A stretch of 64,000 nt of DNA from Streptomyces phaeolivaceus (lineage in GTDB: Bacteria > Actinomycetota > Actinomycetes > Streptomycetales > Streptomycetaceae). Both the position numbers and the translations under genes were made by a program. Below, piece after piece: positions 57,824 to 64,000 of this stretch (positions are counted from its first letter, which is position 1; every line of letters begins with the position of its first letter). The stretch is from positions 6,572,001-6,636,000 of the forward strand of contig NZ_CP045096.1 of assembly GCF_009184865.1 (NCBI RefSeq), read 5' to 3'. The notes under the pieces were generated by a model. It saw only the letters and a program-made list of their open reading frames with translations. It made no database searches and had not been told where the DNA came from.

Positions 57824-58483
57824 GTGCTCTTGCTCGCTCTGGATACCGCCACCCCCGCCGTCACCGTCGCGCTGCACGACGGGAGCGACGTCGTCGCCGC
57901 GTCGAGCCAGGTGGACGCGCGGCGCCACGGGGAACTGCTGCTGCCCGCCGTCGACCGGGTCCTCGCCGAGGCGGGCACCCGCCTCGACGCCGTCACGGGC
58001 ATCGTCGTGGGCATCGGTCCCGGCCCGTACACCGGGCTGCGCGTCGGCCTCATGACCGCCGACACCTTCGGCCTCGCCCTCGGGGTCCCCGTCCACGGCC
58101 TGTGCACCCTCGACGGCCTCGCGTACGAGGCGGAGGGCGAGGTGGACGGACCGTTCGTGGTGGCCACCGACGCCCGGCGCAAAGAGGTGTACTGGGCGAG
58201 ATACGACAGCCCCCGCGCGCGGGTGACCGCACCGGCCGTCGACCGGCCCGCCGAGATCGCCGAGCTGGTGGCGGGGCTGCCCGCGGTCGGGGCCGGGGCG
58301 GTCCTCTACCCCGACACCTTCCCCGACGCCCGCGCGCCCGAGCACGTCTCCGCCGCCGCGCTCGCCGCGCTCGCCGCCGAACGGCTCGCGGCGGGCGAGG
58401 AGTTGGAGGCGCCCCGGCCGCTGTATCTGCGCCGGCCCGACGCCCAGGTGCCCAAGAACTACAAGGTGGTCACCCCGAAGTGA
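57824..58483 (+). CDS. tsaB: tRNA t6A biosynthesis protein TsaB
   Basis: A 219-residue TsaB, the non-catalytic ASKHA partner of TsaD. Start MLLLALDTATPAVTVAL with a GTG codon; GIVVGIGPGPYTGLRVGL is the family signature. Overlaps rimI by 4 nt (GTGA). Confidence 0.96.
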   Translation: MLLLALDTATPAVTVALHDGSDVVAASSQVDARRHGELLLPAVDRVLAEAGTRLDAVTGIVVGIGPGPYTGLRVGLMTADTFGLALGVPVHGLCTLDGLAYEAEGEVDGPFVVATDARRKEVYWARYDSPRARVTAPAVDRPAEIAELVAGLPAVGAGAVLYPDTFPDARAPEHVSAAALAALAAERLAAGEELEAPRPLYLRRPDAQVPKNYKVVTPK

Positions 58484-58992
58484 CGACCCCGGTGCTGCGC
58501 GAGATGCGCTGGTGGGACATCGAGCCCGTCCTGGAGCTGGAGAAGGACCTCTTTCCCGAGGACGCCTGGTCCCGGGGCATGTTCTGGTCGGACCTCGCCC
58601 ACGCGCGGGGGCCCAACGCCACCCGCCGCTACTACGTGGCGGAGGAGGCCGGCGGCGACGGGCGGATCATCGGCTACGGCGGCCTCGCCTCCGCCGGGGA
58701 CACCGCCGACGTGCAGACCATCGCCGTCGCCCGTGAGCACTGGGGCACCGGCCTCGGCGCGCTGCTCCTCACCGCGCTGCTGCGGGCCGCCACCACCTTC
58801 GAGTGCGCCCAGGTGCTGCTGGAGTGCCGGGTCGACAACGTCCGCGCCCAGAAGCTCTACGAGCGCTTCGGCTTCGAGGCGATCGGCTTCCGCCGGGGCT
58901 ACTACCAGCCGGGGAACGTGGACGCGCTGGTCATGCGCCTCAACGACCCCTCCACTTCCGTATCCGCACAAGGAACCGAGATCAATGGCTGA
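58480..58992 (+). CDS. rimI: Ribosomal-protein-alanine N-acetyltransferase
   Basis: A 170-residue GNAT acetyltransferase. The acetyl-CoA motif is [13 protein letters not shown], followed by [20 protein letters not shown] and [15 protein letters not shown], typical of RimI. The GTG at 58480 overlaps the tsaB stop. It ends 8 nt inside tsaD. RimI is often found in the t6A cluster. Confidence 0.95.
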   Translation: MTTPVLREMRWWDIEPVLELEKDLFPEDAWSRGMFWSDLAHARGPNATRRYYVAEEAGGDGRIIGYGGLASAGDTADVQTIAVAREHWGTGLGALLLTALLRAATTFECAQVLLECRVDNVRAQKLYERFGFEAIGFRRGYYQPGNVDALVMRLNDPSTSVSAQGTEING

Positions 58993-60094
58993 CGAACCCC
59001 TGGTCCTGGGGATCGAGACCTCCTGCGACGAGACCGGTGTCGGTGTCGTGCGGGGGACCACCCTGCTGGCGGACGCGATCGCGTCCAGCGTCGACGAGCA
59101 CGCCCGGTTCGGCGGGGTGGTGCCCGAGGTGGCCTCCCGCGCGCACCTGGAGGCGATGGTCCCGACCATCGACCGGGCGCTCAAGGAGGCGGGGGTGAGC
59201 GCGAGGGATCTGGACGGGATCGCCGTCACGGCCGGGCCCGGTCTCGCGGGCGCGCTGCTCGTCGGTGTCTCGGCGGCCAAGGCGTACGCCTACGCGCTCG
59301 GCAAGCCGCTGTACGGCGTCAACCACCTCGCCTCCCACATCTGCGTCGACCAGCTGGAGCACGGGGCACTGCCCGAGCCGACGATGGCGCTGCTGGTGAG
59401 CGGCGGGCACTCCTCGCTGCTGCTGTCGACGGACATCACGTCGGACGTACGGCCCATGGGGGCCACCATCGACGACGCGGCGGGCGAGGCCTTCGACAAG
59501 ATCGCCCGCGTGCTGAACCTCGGGTTCCCGGGCGGGCCCGTCATCGACCGGTACGCGAAGGAGGGGGACCCGACCGCCATCGCCTTCCCGCGCGGGCTGA
59601 CCGGGCCCCGCGATCCCGCCTACGACTTCTCCTTCTCCGGCCTCAAGACCGCCGTGGCCCGCTGGATCGAGGCCAAGCGGGCGGCCGGGGAGGACGTTCC
59701 GGTGCGGGACGTCGCCGCTTCCTTCCAGGAGGCGGTGGTGGATGTGCTGACCCGCAAGGCGGTACGGGCCTGCAAGGACCAGGGTGTCGATCATCTGATG
59801 ATCGGTGGCGGGGTCGCCGCCAACTCCCGGCTGCGCGTGCTCGCCCAGGAGCGCTGCGAGGCCGTCGGCATCCGGCTCCGGGTCCCCCGGCCCAAGCTGT
59901 GCACGGACAACGGCGCGATGGTCGCCGCGCTGGGCGCGGAAATGGTCGCGCGGGGGCGCGCCGCGTCCGACTGGGATCTGTCGGCGGACTCGTCGCTGCC
60001 GGTGACGGACCCGCATGTGCCGGGGCACTCCCACGACCACGGCCACGGACACGACCACGTTCACGAGGTCAGCAAGGAGAACCTGTACTCGTGA
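58985..60094 (+). CDS. tsaD: tRNA t6A threonylcarbamoyltransferase TsaD, with His-rich tail
   Basis: A 369-residue TsaD. Start [20 protein letters not shown]; the iron-binding histidines are H114 and H118 in [19 protein letters not shown] and [11 protein letters not shown] are typical. The last 25 residues include an added alternating His-Asp/Gly tail ([14 protein letters not shown]) that could bind metal. ATG 58985 overlaps rimI. Confidence 0.97.
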   Translation: MADEPLVLGIETSCDETGVGVVRGTTLLADAIASSVDEHARFGGVVPEVASRAHLEAMVPTIDRALKEAGVSARDLDGIAVTAGPGLAGALLVGVSAAKAYAYALGKPLYGVNHLASHICVDQLEHGALPEPTMALLVSGGHSSLLLSTDITSDVRPMGATIDDAAGEAFDKIARVLNLGFPGGPVIDRYAKEGDPTAIAFPRGLTGPRDPAYDFSFSGLKTAVARWIEAKRAAGEDVPVRDVAASFQEAVVDVLTRKAVRACKDQGVDHLMIGGGVAANSRLRVLAQERCEAVGIRLRVPRPKLCTDNGAMVAALGAEMVARGRAASDWDLSADSSLPVTDPHVPGHSHDHGHGHDHVHEVSKENLYS

Positions 60095-60351
60095 CGGTCG
60101 CGTTGATGTGGGAGGCGCGGGCGGTGGCCGGGCGGGGGGAGGAGCTTCTCGCCTGGGCTCGGGATCAGGGGTTGTCGGTAAGGCCGCTGCGGCGCGAGAC
60201 GTTCCGGGCGCCGGGGGACCGGGTGCTGGTCATCACGTGGTGGGACGCTGCGTACGACGCGGAGTTGCCGGAACTGCCGGAGCCGGAGGGCGAGTTGGTC
60301 ACTCGGCCTGTCCACCGGTGGCGGTTCGAGTCGGTGGAGCAGGGGGCGTGA
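60091..60351 (+). CDS. Small conserved hypothetical protein
   Basis: An 86-residue protein whose GTG at 60091 overlaps the tsaD stop by 4 nt, so it belongs to the t6A operon. Sequence [20 protein letters not shown], then [20 protein letters not shown]. The size and beta-alpha pattern resemble the dimeric ferredoxin-like (antibiotic monooxygenase) fold, but this is a weak guess. Convergent overlap of 53 nt with the next gene. Confidence 0.7.
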   Translation: MTVALMWEARAVAGRGEELLAWARDQGLSVRPLRRETFRAPGDRVLVITWWDAAYDAELPELPEPEGELVTRPVHRWRFESVEQGA

Positions 60352-61045
60352 GGCCGCGTCGGTGCTGACGTTCGCCGATGCGGTCCAGGGCCAGGAAGAG
60401 GACGGGGGCGCAGGCCAGGGGGACGCCCAGGAGCAGCGGGTAGGTGTGCGTCGGCTGGTCGGTGAAGACCAGCGCGAAGTCGACGACCAGCAGGGCGACC
60501 ATGAGCACCGCGCTCGCGACGGCCGCCCGCAGCCAAGCAGTGCGGCGCCGCTTTCCGCGTGCGATGCGGTCCTCCACGTCCGGTCGCGTGTCCAGTGAGG
60601 TCAGACCCAGTCGCAGGGCGGTGGCGCCCAGGTCGGCGATCTCGGCGATGGGGTCGGTGAGTTGGTACTCGTCGACGTGCGGGAGGCGGACCCTGCCTCC
60701 GGCGGTGGTGTAGAGGTATCCCGACCAGCGGGGACTGCCCCACTTGATGTCCTCGACCCGGATGCCGTAGATCTCGGACCAGGCCCAACTGCGGGTGCGG
60801 ATCGCTCCGCGTACGGTGACGCCTTCGGCGGTGACCGACGTACGCGACCTGAACTGCTCCAGCGCGACTCGGCCGGCGACGGTCAGCCAGGCCGTCACGG
60901 CCAGCGCGTCCCCGGTCGACGGGCCGATCGTCGCCATCGAGCCGACCGACATGGCGGTGATCAGTGCCGCCGCGGCCAGCAGGGCGAGGGAGGCGGGGTG
61001 TATGCCGCGCCGTCTTCGGTACTCGCGCTCTGTTCCGTTGCTCAT
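60299..61045 (-). CDS. PH-domain membrane protein
   Basis: A 248-residue protein. Two spans lie near the N-terminus (ASLALLAAAALITAMSVG, about 18-60), then a bacterial PH-like domain (RTSVTAEGVTVRGAIRTRSW, WSEIYGIRVED, YLYTTAGGRVRLP), then two further spans (about 170-220). The gene is typical of actinobacterial bPH membrane proteins of unknown role. Confidence 0.85.
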   Translation of the reverse strand: MSNGTEREYRRRRGIHPASLALLAAAALITAMSVGSMATIGPSTGDALAVTAWLTVAGRVALEQFRSRTSVTAEGVTVRGAIRTRSWAWSEIYGIRVEDIKWGSPRWSGYLYTTAGGRVRLPHVDEYQLTDPIAEIADLGATALRLGLTSLDTRPDVEDRIARGKRRRTAWLRAAVASAVLMVALLVVDFALVFTDQPTHTYPLLLGVPLACAPVLFLALDRIGERQHRRGLTPPAPPTRTATGGQAE

Positions 61046-61160
61046 CGGGTTGTTATAGCCCGGTTCTGTGAACGTGGGGTAAGGGGGTCGCTGCGCGCGT
61101 ACTGAGGGGGGAGTACGTGGTGTTCGGCGGACAGTATGGCGATCGGGCCGTCACTCTGGG

Positions 61161-61382
61161 TTGATGATGCGCGGTGTGGAGTGGGCTGCGCAGGGGCCGG
61201 GTGGTGAGCCCGAGTCGTCGGACAGCATGGGGGATCTGGTACTGCTGCAGTCCGAGGGCGAGTTCGGGGTACCGGTGGCCTACTGGGATCTGTTCCGCGT
61301 GGCGGACGGGAAGATCGTGGAGCACTGGGACGTGATCGCCGAGGTCCCGGACGAACTGCCGCACGCCAACGGCCTGTTCTGA
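61161..61382 (+). pseudogene. Truncated SnoaL/NTF2-like protein
   Basis: 73 codons, of which the last 50 (LVLLQSEGEFGVPVAYWDLF, RVADGKIVEHWDVIAEVP) are the C-terminal half of a SnoaL-like NTF2 fold. The N-terminal half with the first helices is missing and is not found upstream. It has no good ribosome binding site. It probably represents a truncated gene beside the MoaF-like gene, a pairing seen elsewhere. Confidence 0.65.
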
Positions 61383-61400
61383 AGTGGTGGGTGAAGAATC

Positions 61401-61724
61401 ATGAGTGACCCGACCTACGCGGGGAAGACCTTCCGCTTCGGCGTCGACAACGGCGTCGTCTTTCACAACACCTACGCCGCCGACGGCACTGGTCTGCGCT
61501 ACGAGACGGTCGCCGGGCCGACGAAGGGCGCGGTCGAGGACGTGCGTCTGCACGCCGCCGAGGTGAGCGCGGGTGTGTTCATCGTGGGCTGGGTGGAGCA
61601 GTCGGGCATGACCGTCACCCATGCGATGAACCTCAACACCAAGACCGTCCATGCGTTCTGGACGTACGAGACCCCGGACGGCCGGGTCGGCGAACTCCAC
61701 ACCGGCACGCTCGAGGAAATCTGA
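61401..61724 (+). CDS. MoaF-like protein
   Basis: A 107-residue protein (MSDPTYAGKTFRFGVDNGVV, FIVGWVEQSGMTVTHAMNL, VHAFWTYETPDG) with the beta-barrel MoaF pattern. MoaF was named from a molybdenum-linked operon, but most small MoaF-like proteins have no proven function. ATG at 61401 after GTGGTGGGTGAAG. Followed by a strong terminator. Confidence 0.8.
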   Translation: MSDPTYAGKTFRFGVDNGVVFHNTYAADGTGLRYETVAGPTKGAVEDVRLHAAEVSAGVFIVGWVEQSGMTVTHAMNLNTKTVHAFWTYETPDGRVGELHTGTLEEI

Positions 61725-62374
61725 GCAGACAGGTTCCTTTCGCATGCGGCAGCGTCGTCCGGCATGCGAAGGGAACCCGAACCTGAGCATGCCCGCACCG
61801 ACGGCCTCGCGGACGCGAATGGGGGGCCGATCGGTCGTATCGCCGCCCCGCCGCTGACCGGGGTGTCGGTGCCGGCCCCGCGCATCCGACGCCCGCCTCC
61901 GATCCCCGAGGGAAACGCCCTCGGGGAGGCCACGCGGGTCCCCCAGGCTCAGCCCCCGGATTCGCCGCTCCAAACCGCTGTATTACGTCGAACCCGGGCG
62001 TGTGGCCGGTCGAGGTCGTGGGCCGGCGGGTTGCGGGCGGCCGAGCGCTCGGAGCGGGTCGTGGTGACCGCCTCGTCAGCGGCTGGTTGCCTGGGCCCGT
62101 GACGTCAGGGTCCAGTGCCGAACCGGTCGGCTCGGCCACCGCACGAACGACGTCCTCGCCCCGTTGCCGGCCCCACCGCACCGCACGGACCTCACTGTTG
62201 TGGGCGGGGTCGGCCTTCCTGTCGAAGGCCGGTTCTGACGGGCCCGCCCAAGAATCCCGGCCGGAGGCCCTCCCTGCCCGGCATCGGGCCGTCACCCGCC
62301 GGGGCGGTTCTGATGGTGCGTCCTGTTGCCGCCGCGAGCCGCCGATTCGGCCGGTCAACCGTCGAGAGAGGAAC
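61725..62374. other. Gene-free stretch
   Basis: Beyond the terminator at 61732-61777 I see no gene. Reading frames on both strands lack ribosome binding sites and family sequence, and composition is less codon-biased than neighbours. It may be degraded sequence. Confidence 0.5.
61732..61777 (+). terminator. Terminator after the MoaF-like gene
   Basis: A 16-bp stem with one wobble pair (61732-61747 with 61762-61777) and a 14-nt loop, 7 nt after the stop. Confidence 0.85.
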
Positions 62375-62404
62375 TTGACACCTGTCAGGAAAGTCGTCTA
62401 GCCT
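62375..62404 (+). promoter_or_regulatory. Strong vegetative promoter
   Basis: TTGACA (62375-62380), 18-nt spacer, TAGCCT (62399-62404). The -35 is a perfect consensus, unusual in this genome. It would start a leader of about 140 nt before the secreted protein at 62551. Confidence 0.7.
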
Positions 62405-62461
62405 GATGGCGTCAGGACGTTCTGCTGGCGAGATACTTGAAACTTCACTCTCGCGCGGCTC

Positions 62462-62525
62462 GCGGCGACCCCGAGCGGCGGCCCTCCCGGGCCGCCCTCC
62501 GGTCGCCGCAGCCCGCGAAGCGGGC
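62462..62525 (+). promoter_or_regulatory. Nested hairpin leader
   Basis: Outer stem GCGGCGACC/GGTCGCCGC (62462-62470 with 62501-62509) encloses GGCGGCCC/GGGCCGCC (62477-62484 with 62489-62496). A second hairpin GCCCGC-GAA-GCGGGC (62511-62525) follows directly. It sits 25 nt before the start codon, so it may hinder or control translation, or mark an attenuator. Confidence 0.6.
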
Positions 62526-62550
62526 GGAAGTTGACGTGAGAGGTATGGGA

Positions 62551-62925
62551 ATGAAGAAGACGATTCAGGCGATCCAGCGCGGCCGTGCGGGGCGCCTCGT
62601 CGCGGCTGCGGTCGTGAGTGGTGCCCTCATCGGCCTGACCGCGGCCACTCCGGCACAGGCGGCCACGAGGCATAATCTGATGATCACGAACGTCCCGTCC
62701 GGTACCAATTATGTCAGGGTATGGGTTGGTGCTGAGGTCACACTCCGCTGCCTCCCCGTTCAGGCGGGCAAGGACAAGAACGCCGGTGTCAGCGTGACCT
62801 CCGGTAGCTCTGTGTACACCCAGAGCTACAAGGAGTGTGATGGCTTCATGATTTCCGGGTCTGCCCGCAGTAGGACCGTTCCCGACAACCTGACGACCAC
62901 GAACTACTGGTTCTCGTTGAAGTAG
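62551..62925 (+). CDS. Small secreted protein of unknown function
   Basis: A 124-residue protein. The ATG at 62551 is chosen over 62545 because GAGAGG (62538-62543) is 7 nt from it. Signal peptide MKKTIQAIQRGRAGRLVAAA, then VSGALIGLTAATPAQA with cleavage near residue 36. The mature part (about 88 residues) is beta-rich with two cysteines (LRCLPVQ, KECDGF) that could pair. No family recognised. Strong promoter and structured leader upstream. Confidence 0.75.
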   Translation: MKKTIQAIQRGRAGRLVAAAVVSGALIGLTAATPAQAATRHNLMITNVPSGTNYVRVWVGAEVTLRCLPVQAGKDKNAGVSVTSGSSVYTQSYKECDGFMISGSARSRTVPDNLTTTNYWFSLK

Positions 62926-63399
62926 TCGCCTTACCGGGCTCGCTCTCGCCTCCGTGACCGGATCCCCAGGAAGCGGGACGCGGCGCGAAGCCCACCGTGC
63001 CTCCGGCGGGCTGATGCGGGCCCAGGCCGGCCGGGCGACCGGACGACGATGCCTGTCCCGCGTTCGACGACGGCCCGGGTCACGCACTCCGTGCGCGGGT
63101 CGGCCGTCGTCGCTTCACCGGCCCGGGTCGGACCTCGTCGAGGGGGCGAGGGCCGAAGGCTCGGTCAAGGACGCTCGGTCGCCGTCTCGCCGCCGTAGAC
63201 GGCGAACACGACGTCCGCGTCGTCGGCACGCACCCGTCCCGCCGACGCCCTTGCCACGAACGACGTCGCCCGCGGCCTTCATCTCACCCGCCGAGACCCT
63301 CTGTGCGTGTGCCTGGTGCACGCCCGCCAGGCCGCCACACCGGGCCACGCTCACCGAGGTCTGGTGATGCTCATGTTGAAGACGATCCCGCGCGGGAAC
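62926..63399. other. Gene-free stretch with possible decayed coding sequence
   Basis: No intact gene. The minus strand from about 63260 to 63170 reads RVRADDADVVFAVYGGETA in a frame that stops at once and does not extend, suggesting a degraded remnant. An 8-bp inverted repeat CGCCGTCT/AGACGGCG lies at 63180-63204. Confidence 0.4.
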
Positions 63400-63941
63400 A
63401 ACGACGACGCCTCCGGCGACGGCGGAAACTCCGGCTGAAGGCCACTCTCCTCGGACGCCCCAGAGGGCGGGAGACCGGCAAGGTTCACCTCGCTGCCGGC
63501 CGGAAGTGCCCCCCGCCGGCGTCCGTCCTGACTGCGGGCCAGGCAGCGGACAGCCCGCAGTCCATCCCGGTCCTGAAGAAGGTGCGGGTGCGCGGGCCCG
63601 TCGGCTGCCCCCGCACCCGGCCGGACGCGGTCGCCGGGGACAAGGCGTACTCGTCCCGCGGAAACCGCTCCCACCTGCGCAAACGCCGGATCAAGGCGGT
63701 CATCCCGGAGAAGAGGGATCAGGCCGCCAACCGGAAGAAGGGCCCATGAGGAGGCCGGCCCGTCAGCCATGACGCCGACCCCTGCAAGGAGAGGGATACC
63801 GTCGAGCGCCTGATCAACAAGCTCAAGGCACGTCGAGGCATCGCCACCCGGTACGACAAGACCCCCGACAGCTACCTCGCCGGTCTCCACCTGCGTGCCT
63901 CAATGATCTGGATCAGAGATCTCACCCGGACCACCCAGTGA
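63400..63941 (+). pseudogene. IS5-family transposase remnant
   Basis: C-terminal part of a DDE transposase. Frame 1 to 63749 reads GKVHLAAGR, SVLTAGQAADSPQSIPVLKK, DAVAGDKAYSSRGNRSHLRK and VIPEKRDQAANRKK. After a frameshift near 63749 it continues as ERDTVERLINKLKARRGIAT, RYDKTPDSYLAGLHLRASMI and WIRDLTRTTQ to the TGA at 63941. The catalytic D (AGDKAYSS) and E (DTVERL) region survive, but the N-terminus is missing and the frame is broken, so it is inactive. Confidence 0.85.
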
Positions 63942-64000
63942 TCACAACTCGATACGCGCCCTGAGTCCCCTGGACTTCCTGAGCCTGCTGGAGCGGATCA

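Noticed and set aside
56923..58479. A frame running through the minus-strand membrane gene and tsaB into rimI
   Set aside because: It is only the in-frame upstream run of rimI, crossing a repeat and two real genes in other frames.
63115..63354. A 79-codon minus-strand gene
   Set aside because: Arginine-rich, no ribosome binding site, and the part that looks protein-like is in a different frame. Better read as decayed sequence.

Overview
The window is about 64 kb of high-GC actinobacterial chromosome. Gene content, protein sequences and gene order point to Streptomyces: the str operon with a 397-residue EF-Tu, an uninterrupted S10-spc-alpha ribosomal block with infA and rpmJ, whiJ-like XRE/DUF397 genes, and many GTG or TTG starts. 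It opens on the last 12 codons of rpoC and closes in a decayed insertion sequence.

Layout. 1-5.6 kb: end of rpoC, a DUF1707/DUF4190 membrane protein, then the str operon (rpsL, rpsG, fusA, tuf) with its promoter, a long leader, a probable internal tuf promoter and a strong terminator. 5.6-23.4 kb: an accessory stretch with an ECF sigma factor and a linked membrane protein; a secreted xylan-degrading pair (GH115 alpha-glucuronidase and GH10 xylanase); three minus-strand regulatory or unknown genes facing a whiJ-like XRE/DUF397 pair across four phased TGTCC boxes; a large protein joining a GHKL (Hsp90/MutL/MORC-like) ATPase to a PD-(D/E)XK nuclease; a secreted protein; and a two-gene RNA end-processing cassette (RNA ligase-polynucleotide kinase plus a protein joining DUF504, EEP nuclease, 2H phosphoesterase and eukaryotic-type poly(A) polymerase domains). 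23.4-40.3 kb: rpsJ to rplQ, including secY, adk, map, infA, rpmJ and rpoA, with strong hairpins at the subunit boundaries. 40.4-44 kb: truA, two small exported or anchored unknowns on the other strand, rplM-rpsI. 44.2-54.8 kb: cell-wall precursor and cofactor genes glmM, coaA, nnrD, acpS, glmS and alr, interrupted by a scar of gene fragments (RHS-repeat remnant). 54.9-60.4 kb: alpha/beta hydrolase, tsaE, tsaB, rimI and tsaD (the t6A tRNA-modification set). 60.3-64 kb: PH-domain membrane protein, MoaF-like protein with a truncated SnoaL-like neighbour, a small secreted protein behind a very structured leader, and an IS5-type transposase remnant.

How it fits together. Most of the window is growth machinery: translation factors, ribosomal proteins, RNA polymerase alpha, Sec export, start-codon processing, and peptidoglycan precursor supply. 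A 25-nt leader element with a 6-bp hairpin occurs before both rpsL and rpsJ with one difference, suggesting shared control or processing of the two operons. Terminator-like intergenic repeats of two families punctuate the housekeeping genes.

The two most notable non-housekeeping systems are the RNA repair-like cassette (18075-22618) and the GHKL-nuclease gene (15069-17141), which has the domain logic of an anti-phage or DNA/RNA surveillance effector. No tRNA, rRNA or CRISPR array was recognised.
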